DNA of 64,000 nt from Treponema brennaborense DSM 12168 (lineage in GTDB: Bacteria > Spirochaetota > Spirochaetia > Treponematales > Treponemataceae), in NCBI RefSeq assembly GCF_000212415.1, contig NC_015500.1, positions 2,604,001 to 2,668,000 of the forward strand, written 5' to 3'. Below, piece by piece: positions 1 to 7,793 of this stretch; position 1 is the stretch's first letter; each line of letters starts with the position of its first letter. The notes beneath the pieces are model-generated. The model ran no database searches. It was not told where the DNA came from and saw only the letters and a program-made list of their open reading frames with translations. A program made the translations under genes and the position numbers.

Positions 1-1047
1 GGAACCGGCAAGCCGCCCGATCTCGTCACGCCGGCCGGTGTAGCGGCTGATAGCGTTCAGCGTGTGCAAATCACCCGACTCCAAAATCCGCAGCTGCTCC
101 GCGGCAAGTACGATCGGACGGATGAACGTTCCCGAATAAAAAAACACGCAGACGCCCGCGGCAATAAACAGCAGCGCGCTGATGCCGATAATCGTCTCTA
201 TCAGCCGATAAACGGCGTCCATGTTTTCATTCTGCGGCTGATACAGCAACAGTCCCCAGGCCGTACCCGGTATCGGCTGATACGCGCAGTTTTTGGTAAC
301 CCCTTCGTACGTGTACGAAGTTACCGCCGTTTTACGGGCCATAATACCGCGAACGCAGTCGGCCGTTTCTTTCAGCGCGGGATTTTCAAGCGAATCGGCT
401 ATGATGTCTTCGCCCTGCACAACCTTTTCGGGAAAGCGGTGCCCGATCGTTTTACCGGTTTCCGCACTGAAAATCGTTCCGCCGCCTTCAACGCCGATAC
501 GAATCTGCTGCGCAAGAGACGAAAGATACGTTCCGTCGCGCGTCAGCATGAGAACGCACGCAACGCGTCCCGCGGCGTCGAACACGGGTACGGTGCAAAT
601 CTGGATAAGCGCGCCGGCTTCGGCGGAAAATTCCGGTTCCCGTACGGATTCGGTTCCCTGCAGAGCCGCCGTAAAATAATCTTCGCCGGCAACGTTCGCC
701 GTTACTCCGTTCGTAGACTGTACGGTGCCCGCAAGATCTATGATCGCCAAACTTCTGTACGAACCGTTTGCTGCAACTTCGGGCTGCAGATACGAAACTT
801 TATCGGACAACGGCATATTCTGAGAAAAAACGGAACGGCGGGCAAGCTGGCGCAACGCGGCCATATCGGCTTCGACTTTATTTCCGATCGCGGTCGCCCA
901 GGAATCGGACAAACGTCCCATATATTCATCGATCGTATTTTTCATGGCAGACCAGGCAAAAATGGAAGAAATAAGTCCCAACCCCGCGCACACAACGAAC
1001 ACGATAGCGCAGACTTGTACGATAAGTTTTGTTTTGATGCTTTTCAC
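1..1047 (-). CDS. Cache/HAMP-type transmembrane sensor, N-terminal part (runs off left edge)
   Basis: The reading frame is open from the left edge to a GTG at 1045-1047, with AAGGGG about 7 nt upstream as ribosome binding site. The 349 visible residues start with a membrane segment (about residues 7-30, IVQVCAIVFVVCAGLGLISS). A periplasmic region of about 240 residues follows, with Cache-like features (LAIIDLAGTV, GEDYFTAALQG, FSAETGKTIGH). A second membrane segment (about 295-320, IIGISALLFIAAGVCVFFYS) leads into a HAMP-like stretch ending GRRDEIGRLAG. This is the architecture of a methyl-accepting chemotaxis protein or another Cache-HAMP signalling protein. The output domain lies outside the window, so the exact class cannot be settled. 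Confidence 0.85.
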   Translation of the reverse strand, partial: MKSIKTKLIVQVCAIVFVVCAGLGLISSIFAWSAMKNTIDEYMGRLSDSWATAIGNKVEADMAALRQLARRSVFSQNMPLSDKVSYLQPEVAANGSYRSLAIIDLAGTVQSTNGVTANVAGEDYFTAALQGTESVREPEFSAEAGALIQICTVPVFDAAGRVACVLMLTRDGTYLSSLAQQIRIGVEGGGTIFSAETGKTIGHRFPEKVVQGEDIIADSLENPALKETADCVRGIMARKTAVTSYTYEGVTKNCAYQPIPGTAWGLLLYQPQNENMDAVYRLIETIIGISALLFIAAGVCVFFYSGTFIRPIVLAAEQLRILESGDLHTLNAISRYTGRRDEIGRLAGS

Positions 1048-1166
1048 GAAAAAACCCCTTCATGCAATCTTGTGATACCATATTGATTTACAACCGAAAC
1101 GGCGCAATGGTACCATACCCGCCGGTACTTGTCAAGAAAAAAATACGGCCGCACCGCGCCCGCCGA

Positions 1167-1196
1167 TTGAAACGGCATTCCGTTTTGCGCTATGAT
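1167..1196 (+). promoter_or_regulatory. aroDE promoter (leaderless type)
   Basis: A -35 box TTGAAA (1167-1172) is followed by an 18-nt spacer and a -10 box TATGAT (1191-1196). The ATG at 1204 lies where transcription should begin, and no Shine-Dalgarno sequence is present. The mRNA is therefore predicted to be leaderless. The upstream in-frame ATG at 1192 lies inside the -10 box and is not a plausible start. Confidence 0.6.
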
Positions 1197-1203
1197 AGCG
1201 GAT

Positions 1204-2697
1204 ATGCAGCGACCTAAAATTTGTTTGTGTTTGACCGGAAATACGCTGGCGGAAGATCTGGCCATTTTGAATACGTATCGGAAGTGGATCGATATGGCGG
1301 AATTACGCGTCGACTACCTCGAAAAAGACGAACGGCTCCAAATCAGGCATTTTCCCGCGATGGCGGGCCTTCCGTGCATTCTGACAATTCGGCGGAAAAT
1401 AGACGGCGGACAATTTCTTGAAGGCGAAGCTTCCCGTACGATGCTGTTCGCCCGCGGACTCGCGTTCGCGGAACAGGATACCCGCAAAAATTTTGCGTAC
1501 ATAGATTTTGAAGAGGATTTTCACGTGCCGAGTCTGCAGGACGCGGCGCTCGCGTTCGAAACCAGAATTATCCGCAGCGCGCACGATATGGAAAATCCCG
1601 TGTACAATATCTGCGAACGGCTTGCAAAGATGCGGACGACCGGTTTTGAAATACCCAAACTCGCCTGTATGCCGCATTCGCTCTCCGACGTAACGCACAT
1701 GTTTGCAGAAGCGGCTTCTCTTGCGGATTCGGAACACATTCTGTGCGCAATGGGACCGCTCGGCCTGCCGTCCCGTATATTGGCCGGAAGACTTCACTCG
1801 TTTTTGACTTATACGTCGCCGAAAGAACCGACCGGCGGTATGCAGCAGATCGGACACATCGACCCGGTTACCTTGAACGAAATATACAACTTCAGGGCGA
1901 TAGATGCGAACACCAAATTATACGGTATCACCGGCTATCCGCTCGCTGCGACGGACAGTCCGCGGATCCACAACGAAGGGTACCGCAAGCACGGCATGAA
2001 TGCCGCCTATGTGCCGGTGCGCGCCGCGACTGTCTCGGAAGCGCTCGAATTCGCCGCGGAAACGGGCATACAGGGGCTTTCCGTTACCATACCGCACAAG
2101 GAAAAAGTGCTTGAATATTTACCGCAAGTATCGGCGGAAGTCGGCGAAATCGACGCCTGCAACACGATCGTACGCACGGAGTCGGACTGGTTCGGCTACA
2201 ATACGGATGCGTACGGACTGAGCAGGGCGGTCTGCGACTTTATGAACGTAAAAAACCTCGCGCACTGCAAAGTCGCAATCATCGGTTCCGGAGGGGCGGC
2301 AAAAGCCGCCGCTTTCGCGGTCAAACAGCTGCGCGGCAAAGCCTGCATTTTTAACCGTACCGTTTCAAAGGCCAAGCAAATCGCCGAAAATTTCAATTTC
2401 AAATGGGCGCCGCTCGGTCCCGAATCAGCCGATCTGCTCGAAAAATATTCCGATCTCATTATCCAGACCACGCCGAAAGGGATGGGCGCCGCGCCGCCGG
2501 CGACGGAACAGAACGATCCCATTTTCTTTTACGATTTCAAGGGATACGAAGCAGTGTACGACGTCGTATACGTGCCGGAAATCACCCCCGTTATGGCGCG
2601 CGCAAAAGCCGCCGGATGCAAAGTTTCAAACGGACACACGATGCTTGAATATCAGGCATATAAACAATTTGAATTATTCACAGGAGCAGAATACTGA
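1204..2697 (+). CDS. aroDE: Bifunctional 3-dehydroquinate dehydratase (type I) / shikimate dehydrogenase
   Basis: This 497-residue fusion would catalyse two consecutive steps of the shikimate pathway: dehydration of 3-dehydroquinate, then NADPH-dependent reduction of 3-dehydroshikimate. The N-terminal ~215 residues are a type I dehydratase, with ELRVDYLE, the general-base His in RSAHDM and the Schiff-base Lys in EIPKLACM. The C-terminal ~265 residues are AroE, with SVTIPHKEK (catalytic Lys), NTDAYG (catalytic Asp), the nucleotide loop IGSGGAAKAAAF and a C-terminal GHTMLEYQA. Similar fusions are known in plants, Chlamydia and treponemes. The stop overlaps the start of rpiA (TGATG), so the two are an operon. 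The start at 1204 is chosen because 1192 lies within the -10 box. Confidence 0.92.
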   Translation: MQRPKICLCLTGNTLAEDLAILNTYRKWIDMAELRVDYLEKDERLQIRHFPAMAGLPCILTIRRKIDGGQFLEGEASRTMLFARGLAFAEQDTRKNFAYIDFEEDFHVPSLQDAALAFETRIIRSAHDMENPVYNICERLAKMRTTGFEIPKLACMPHSLSDVTHMFAEAASLADSEHILCAMGPLGLPSRILAGRLHSFLTYTSPKEPTGGMQQIGHIDPVTLNEIYNFRAIDANTKLYGITGYPLAATDSPRIHNEGYRKHGMNAAYVPVRAATVSEALEFAAETGIQGLSVTIPHKEKVLEYLPQVSAEVGEIDACNTIVRTESDWFGYNTDAYGLSRAVCDFMNVKNLAHCKVAIIGSGGAAKAAAFAVKQLRGKACIFNRTVSKAKQIAENFNFKWAPLGPESADLLEKYSDLIIQTTPKGMGAAPPATEQNDPIFFYDFKGYEAVYDVVYVPEITPVMARAKAAGCKVSNGHTMLEYQAYKQFELFTGAEY

Positions 2698-3425
2698 TGA
2701 CCGACACCGTTATGACTCAAGCCGAACAGAAAAAATTGGCAGGTGCGACCGCAATCGATATATTAATAGAAAGAAAACTCATTTTTTCCGGAATGAAAAT
2801 AGGTCTCGGAACCGGCTCGACGGCGCTGCCCGCGGTAGAACGGCTTGCCCGCCGGATTGCCGACGGAACGCTGTCCGGAATAAAAGCGGTCGCGACCAGT
2901 TTTCAAACGACGATCGCCTGCGAACAGCTCGACATACCCGTTTATTCGCTGAATGCAAAAGAAATCGGCGGAAAACTCGACCTTGCAATCGACGGCGCGG
3001 ATGAAATAAGCCCCGAAGGTTATCTGATAAAAGGCGGCGGCGCCGCGCTGCTGCGTGAAAAAATCGTCGCGTATAACGCCGCGCACTTTGCCGTCGTGGC
3101 CGACAGCTCGAAAGAAGTTGCTTCGCTCGGAACGGGATTCGCCCTTCCGGTTGAAATAATCGCCGAAGCGCGCGTATCAATCGTACGGGAACTGGAACAG
3201 CTCGGCGCCGCCTGTACGCTCCGCGAAGGCATCCGCAAAGCGGGGCCCGTCGTAACCGATAACGGCAACCTGATTCTGGACGTGCAGTGGCAAAACCCGG
3301 TCGACGCCGCGGCGATGGAAGACGCCGTAAACCGTATCACCGGCGTCCTGGACAACGTTTTTTTTACCAAGAAAAAGCCGATGATTTTCGTCGCCGACGG
3401 AACCGGAACCGTACGCGAACGCTGA
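2697..3425 (+). CDS. rpiA: Ribose-5-phosphate isomerase A
   Basis: RpiA interconverts ribose 5-phosphate and ribulose 5-phosphate in the non-oxidative pentose phosphate pathway. The 242-residue protein has normal family length and shows the phosphate-binding GLGTGSTA (about residues 37-44), the DGADEI motif and the KGGGAALLREK motif with catalytic Lys/Glu. Near the C-terminus, KKPMIFVADGTGTV resembles the usual end of the family. The gene starts inside the aroDE stop codon and has its own Shine-Dalgarno CAGGAG about 8 nt upstream, so translation is probably coupled. Supply of pentose or erythrose phosphate links it loosely to the shikimate pathway. Confidence 0.95.
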   Translation: MTDTVMTQAEQKKLAGATAIDILIERKLIFSGMKIGLGTGSTALPAVERLARRIADGTLSGIKAVATSFQTTIACEQLDIPVYSLNAKEIGGKLDLAIDGADEISPEGYLIKGGGAALLREKIVAYNAAHFAVVADSSKEVASLGTGFALPVEIIAEARVSIVRELEQLGAACTLREGIRKAGPVVTDNGNLILDVQWQNPVDAAAMEDAVNRITGVLDNVFFTKKKPMIFVADGTGTVRER

Positions 3426-3431
3426 CCGCCG

Positions 3432-3452
3432 CCGGATGCAACCGGCATCCGG
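3432..3452. terminator. GC-rich hairpin between convergent rpiA and DUF4230 gene
   Basis: CCGGATGC (3432-3439) and GCATCCGG (3445-3452) form an 8-bp stem with a 5-nt loop between two convergent genes. No U-run follows on either strand, so it is a weak candidate for an intrinsic terminator. Confidence 0.35.
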
Positions 3453-3493
3453 ATACCTACCGCTCAGCTCAGGCGGCGCTTATGCGGCGGAAC

Positions 3494-4381
3494 TTATTCG
3501 GCGGAACGCAGATGCCCGTTGGAACGCGGGCATTCGTCGGGACAGGGAGCGCTGCCGGCAGCCGCCGGCGTTTCGTATAAAACGCTGCGTTCGGGAAGCG
3601 GCTCGGCAATATCCGGCCGCAGTTTTTTTACCGTACGGAAAACGACGTCGAACCCGCCATATCCGAGTGCGGCGAGTAATTGAGTAACGACGGTTTCAGC
3701 CCGATCGGCTGCTTCCGTCAAAAAACCGTGTTCAACGAGCAGCGCCTCCGAAGCTTTTTTCCGCGCGTCGATTTCGTCGAATACTTCCGAATTGTTGATT
3801 TTACAGAAAAGGCTCGAGTGTTCGTCGAATTTTTCGATTTTTTTCACGGAATGATGCAGGATTTCGGGCGGCAGAACGTCGACGTACACGCGGTGCGCGT
3901 CGGCGTCGACGGTAAACCGCGCGTTTTGCATATCGGGAATTCCCGCTTCCAGTTCGCCGATGTAGCGGTAAATACCGTACGTCTTGGACAATCCCCACAA
4001 ACGCGATTTTTTCAGCAGCACGACGTCCGTGTATATTGAAGAAAGGACGGTCAGCTTGGAACAGGCGAGCAGTTTCCGCAAAACCAAAGCGCTGGCCTCG
4101 GACGTTTCGGTCCGTTCGGTAAATCCCTCCGCCAGCGTTTTGCCTGCCCGCGCCGCGGCGCGCCGCAGCGAAACGTACACAAAAATCAGACAAACGAGCG
4201 GCACGAGCGCCGTTACAATCGACTGAACGACGCTTTTGCGCGGAACGAGCAGCGCGATCAGCACCGTGCATCCGAAAACGATGACGAACGGCAGCACGAT
4301 GCGAAACGGCAGTCCGCTCCGCCCGGAACCGGACGGAGAAAACTTCGGAGAACCGCCGTTCTTTTTCTTATTCATTTTCAT
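3494..4381 (-). CDS. DUF4230 family membrane-anchored protein
   Basis: The 295-residue protein has a basic N-terminus and two membrane segments (about residues 27-47, IVLPFVIVFGCTVLIALLVP, and 53-72). A soluble domain follows that matches DUF4230: GIYRYIGELEAGIPDM, then VDVLPPEILHHSVKKIEKFD and a helical stretch rich in Glu and Ala. The function of the family is unknown. The start ATG at 4381 has GAGG 9 nt upstream. It lies 30 nt downstream of era on the same strand and is probably co-transcribed with it. The C-terminal tail is proline- and cysteine-containing low-complexity sequence. Confidence 0.75.
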   Translation of the reverse strand: MKMNKKKNGGSPKFSPSGSGRSGLPFRIVLPFVIVFGCTVLIALLVPRKSVVQSIVTALVPLVCLIFVYVSLRRAAARAGKTLAEGFTERTETSEASALVLRKLLACSKLTVLSSIYTDVVLLKKSRLWGLSKTYGIYRYIGELEAGIPDMQNARFTVDADAHRVYVDVLPPEILHHSVKKIEKFDEHSSLFCKINNSEVFDEIDARKKASEALLVEHGFLTEAADRAETVVTQLLAALGYGGFDVVFRTVKKLRPDIAEPLPERSVLYETPAAAGSAPCPDECPRSNGHLRSAE

Positions 4382-4411
4382 ACGAATCGCCTCTTTGTTC
4401 CTTTACGGCCG

Positions 4412-5410
4412 TTATTTGAGCAGTTTATTCAAAATCGGATCTTTTTGCCGCCAATTTTTGTTCACTTTTACCTGTAAATCAAGATCTACCCGATACGGAA
4501 ATATTTTGCGCAGCGTTTTGATAGATTCGACGCGGATCGTCTTTATCATGGCCGCGCCTTTACCGATAACCATACCTTTCTGACTTTCGCGCTCCACGCA
4601 CAAAAACGCGCGAACCCATAACTCCTTGCCTTCGCGGCGCCATTCCATATCCGAAATATCCACGTAGATCGCGTGCGGCAGTTCGTCGCGCAGCCGATTG
4701 ATCGCCTGTTCGCGGATTATTTCCGCAATACGGAAATCGACTTCCTGATCGGTGTAGAATTCTTCAGGGTACAGCGGTTCGGCTTCCGGCGCGATGTCGT
4801 ACAGCGCGCGAAGCACGTCGTTTACGTTGGTGTCCTTTTCCGCCGATATGTCGAACACGCGTCCGGCCGGAACCGACGGCAGCGCGGAAGCAGCGAACGA
4901 ACGGGCGGCAGCAGGGTTTGCTTCGTTCAAATCGATTTTATTGACCGCAACGACGGTTTTATCCGCGAACGGCGCTACCAATTCGGCAGTCAGGCGTTCT
5001 TCCGTACCGACGGCACGCGCGGCGTCTATCATGTACAGAACGGCGTCCGCACTCGACAGCTGCTCGGCGGCGATTCCCTTCAGCTTGACGTTCAGTTTTT
5101 TATCCGAATCGTGATATCCGGGCGTATCCACGAACACCAGCTGACCGAGCGACGTGTTGACGATGCCGCGCACGGCGTTTCGCGTCGTCTGCGGCACCGG
5201 AGACACGATCGAGATTTTTTCACCGCTCGCAGTGTTCAGGAAGGTCGATTTTCCGACCGACGGGCGGCCGACGATCGCAACGACGGCCGTTTTCACCGGC
5301 ACGTCCGAAGCGCCGCATTCCGGCAAAGTGCCGCATTCCGGCAAAACGCCATTTTCCGGCAAAGTGCCGCATTCCGGCAGCACGCCGTTCTTTTTTTCAG
5401 TATCATCCAT
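4412..5410 (-). CDS. era: GTPase Era with repeat-containing N-terminal extension
   Basis: Era is an essential GTPase that binds the 3' end of 16S rRNA during 30S maturation. The 332-residue protein has G1 GRPSVGKST, switch region QTTRNAVRG, G3 DTPGYH and G4 NKID. A C-terminal KH domain carries the GKGAAMIKTI signature. Era proteins usually begin a few residues before the first beta strand. Here about 36 residues precede it, including four copies of a six-residue repeat (LPECGT-like). The ATG at 5410 is preceded by TATACT with an 8-nt gap and no Shine-Dalgarno, suggesting a leaderless mRNA. A longer start is possible but would have to read through the promoter. Confidence 0.93.
   Translation of the reverse strand: MDDTEKKNGVLPECGTLPENGVLPECGTLPECGASDVPVKTAVVAIVGRPSVGKSTFLNTASGEKISIVSPVPQTTRNAVRGIVNTSLGQLVFVDTPGYHDSDKKLNVKLKGIAAEQLSSADAVLYMIDAARAVGTEERLTAELVAPFADKTVVAVNKIDLNEANPAAARSFAASALPSVPAGRVFDISAEKDTNVNDVLRALYDIAPEAEPLYPEEFYTDQEVDFRIAEIIREQAINRLRDELPHAIYVDISDMEWRREGKELWVRAFLCVERESQKGMVIGKGAAMIKTIRVESIKTLRKIFPYRVDLDLQVKVNKNWRQKDPILNKLLK
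5313..5384. repeat. 18-bp tandem repeat, four copies, inside era
   Basis: Four 18-bp units (5313, 5331, 5349, 5367) encode the near-identical hexapeptides of the Era N-terminal extension. The unit is a multiple of three, so copy-number change would keep the frame and only alter extension length. Confidence 0.85.
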
Positions 5411-5418
5411 AGGCTGCC

Positions 5419-5424
5419 AGTATA
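5419..5424 (-). promoter_or_regulatory. era -10 box
   Basis: TATACT on the minus strand ends 8 nt before the era ATG. No convincing -35 box is seen at 16-18 nt. Part of the window-wide leaderless pattern. Confidence 0.45.
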
Positions 5425-5508
5425 CCGGAAAACGGGGCTCTCCGGCTACCGGTCCGAACGGCCGGAAGAATCTCCGTTTCCCGTATAGCAACACCGTTTG
5501 CGATATGC

Positions 5509-5514
5509 TATAAT
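5509..5514 (+). promoter_or_regulatory. glgX -10 box
   Basis: A perfect TATAAT ends 9 nt before the glgX ATG and no Shine-Dalgarno lies between. The expected transcript begins only about 3 nt before the start codon. The -35 region (TAGCAA) is poor. Confidence 0.5.
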
Positions 5515-5523
5515 AAATACATT

Positions 5524-7668
5524 ATGGATTCTATCAAAGTTCATCCCGGACGTCCGATGCCGTACGGCGCGACTCCCGTACGGGACGGGATCAATTTCAG
5601 CGTTTTTTCACGCAACGGAACCTCCGTCATTCTCGATATCTTTAAAAAGCCGGAAGACAGCGAACCGTATTTTTCATACGAGTTCGATCCGGTGGTCAAC
5701 CGCACGGGAGACATGTGGCACGTCCGTCTTGAAGGGGTGGAAACGGGAGCGCTGTATTTATACCGCGTGGACGGTCCGTTCGCTCCCGAAAACGGACACC
5801 GATTCAACAAGAACCATTACCTGCTCGATCCGTATGCAAAAGCGCTCACCGACATGTCCATATTCGCCAACCTGCCGAAGGACTACGCCGCTCCGATCGA
5901 CAAACTGGACGTCGAATTCGGCAAACGGCGTTCGGCGCGGCATTTTCCCAAATGCATCGTCATTGACGACGCGGACTTCGACTGGCAGGGCGACCAGCCG
6001 CTCAACTATAAACTGAAAAACTGCGTGCTGTACGAAACGCACCTGAAAGGATTCACCGCCAGTCCCACGTCCGCAGTCGCGCATCCGGGAACGTACCGCG
6101 GCATGACGGAAAAAATCCCGTATTTGAAGTCGCTCGGCATCACGAGCGTGGAATTGATGCCCATACAGGAATTCGACGAATTTGAAAACGCCAATACGAA
6201 TCCCCGTACCGGTAAACGGCTCAAAAATCACTGGGGCTACAGCACCATTTCGTTTTTTGCTCCCAAAACGTCGTACGCCGCCGATCGGACACCCGGCGGT
6301 GCCGTTCGCGAATTCAAGGAAATGGTCCGTGAAATGCATAAAAACGGGCTTGAAGTTATCCTTGACATCGTGTTCAATCATACGGCAGAAGGCAACGAAC
6401 ACGGATTGACGCTCAATTTCCGCGGATTCGACAATTCCATTTATTACATATTGGAAGATAAACACAAACAGTATTATAAAAACTTTTCGGGCTGCGGAAA
6501 CACGGTCAACTGCAATCATCCGGTCGTGCGCAGCTTTATCATCGACTGTCTGCGGTATTGGGTGATCGAAATGCACGTAGACGGGTTCAGATTCGACTTG
6601 GCGTCCATCCTCGGCCGCGACCGGAACGGCAATCTGATAAAAGAACCGCCGGTTCTGGAACGTATTGCCGAAGACCCGATTTTAGGCCGAACCAAAATTA
6701 TCGCCGAAGCCTGGGACGCCGGCGGTGCGTATCAGGTGGGTACGTTTCCCGGCGGCAGATGGGCGGAATGGAACGACCGGTTCCGCGACGAAATCCGCCG
6801 GTTCTGGCGGGGAGACGATTTTCTGTGTACGGCCGCCGCCACGCGCATGACCGGCAGCGCCGACTTGTATCAGGACGACGGCCGTAAACCGTATCATTCG
6901 GTCAATTTTATCACCAGCCACGACGGGTTCACACTGAACGACCTCGTCTCCTACAACGGAAAGCACAACGAAGAAAACGGCGAACACAACCGCGACGGTT
7001 CGGACAACAATTCCAGCTACAATTACGGGTACGAAGGCCCCACCGCCAATAAAGCGATAGAAGGAATTCGGACGCGGCAGGTAAAAAACATGCTGCTCAC
7101 GCTGCTGCTGTCGCAGGGAACGCCGATGCTCCTGTCCGGCGATGAATTCCGGCGAACGCAAGGCGGCAACAACAACGCGTACTGTCAGGACAACGAACTG
7201 TCCTGGCTCAACTGGACGAACCAGGAAACGTACGCGGAAATCGTAACGTTTCTCCGCAAAGCAATCCACACCCGGCTGACGCATCCGGTATTCCGCCGTC
7301 CGGATTTTTTCGAGGGACAGGATCACTCGGCGAATTTACTGCCCGACATCAACTGGTTCGCCTCCGACGGAAAAACACCCGACTGGTCCCAACTGAATCA
7401 TTTTCTGGCGTTCCGATTGGACGGCAGCAAAGCCGAAATTTTTGCCGACCGGGACGACAACGATTTTTTCATCATGTGCAACACCGGTGCAACGGATATG
7501 ACGGTCAAAACGCCGTCTTTGAATAAAGGCAAAAAATGGTATCGCTTTATCGACACGTCGGTTCCCGCTCCCAACGATTTTACGGATCACGGCAGCGAAG
7601 AATTGCTGGAAGAACAGAAAACTTATATCCTTCCGGCACGAACGATGGCGGTGCTTTTAGGGAAATAA
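5524..7668 (+). CDS. glgX: Glycogen debranching enzyme (isoamylase type, GH13)
   Basis: This 714-residue protein would hydrolyse alpha-1,6 branch points of glycogen or its limit dextrins. The N-terminal ~150 residues are a CBM48-like beta domain (PYGATPVRDGINFSVFS). The catalytic barrel has DIVFNHT, the nucleophile in GFRFDLAS (Asp358), the acid/base in IIAEAWDAGG (Glu395) and the third acid in TSHDGFTLND (Asp467). The C-terminal ~100 residues form a beta-sandwich ending ARTMAVLLGK. Length fits GlgX/TreX enzymes. It lies 125 nt upstream of glgP on the same strand, and together they degrade stored alpha-glucan to glucose 1-phosphate. Confidence 0.93.
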   Translation: MDSIKVHPGRPMPYGATPVRDGINFSVFSRNGTSVILDIFKKPEDSEPYFSYEFDPVVNRTGDMWHVRLEGVETGALYLYRVDGPFAPENGHRFNKNHYLLDPYAKALTDMSIFANLPKDYAAPIDKLDVEFGKRRSARHFPKCIVIDDADFDWQGDQPLNYKLKNCVLYETHLKGFTASPTSAVAHPGTYRGMTEKIPYLKSLGITSVELMPIQEFDEFENANTNPRTGKRLKNHWGYSTISFFAPKTSYAADRTPGGAVREFKEMVREMHKNGLEVILDIVFNHTAEGNEHGLTLNFRGFDNSIYYILEDKHKQYYKNFSGCGNTVNCNHPVVRSFIIDCLRYWVIEMHVDGFRFDLASILGRDRNGNLIKEPPVLERIAEDPILGRTKIIAEAWDAGGAYQVGTFPGGRWAEWNDRFRDEIRRFWRGDDFLCTAAATRMTGSADLYQDDGRKPYHSVNFITSHDGFTLNDLVSYNGKHNEENGEHNRDGSDNNSSYNYGYEGPTANKAIEGIRTRQVKNMLLTLLLSQGTPMLLSGDEFRRTQGGNNNAYCQDNELSWLNWTNQETYAEIVTFLRKAIHTRLTHPVFRRPDFFEGQDHSANLLPDINWFASDGKTPDWSQLNHFLAFRLDGSKAEIFADRDDNDFFIMCNTGATDMTVKTPSLNKGKKWYRFIDTSVPAPNDFTDHGSEELLEEQKTYILPARTMAVLLGK

Positions 7669-7692
7669 TTACTAAATCGGTTTACATTCACC

Positions 7693-7722
7693 TTGACAGA
7701 TATTCTGTTTTGCGTTTATCAT
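7693..7722 (+). promoter_or_regulatory. glgP promoter
   Basis: A consensus -35 TTGACA (7693-7698), 18-nt spacer and -10 TATCAT (7717-7722) lie 71 nt before the glgP ATG. glgP can therefore be transcribed independently of glgX. Confidence 0.65.
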
Positions 7723-7793
7723 AATTTCAATGATTCTGCAATTCGTGTGTTTTGTTTATAAAACGGATAACGCATAAAGTAAAGGGAGCCCAA

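Noticed and set aside
64-1086. Long plus-strand frame over the left-edge sensor
   Set aside because: The minus strand encodes a full Cache-HAMP sensor start with good motifs. The plus frame is a basic, low-quality shadow.
1192-1203. Earlier ATG for aroDE
   Set aside because: This ATG lies inside the -10 box of the only good promoter.
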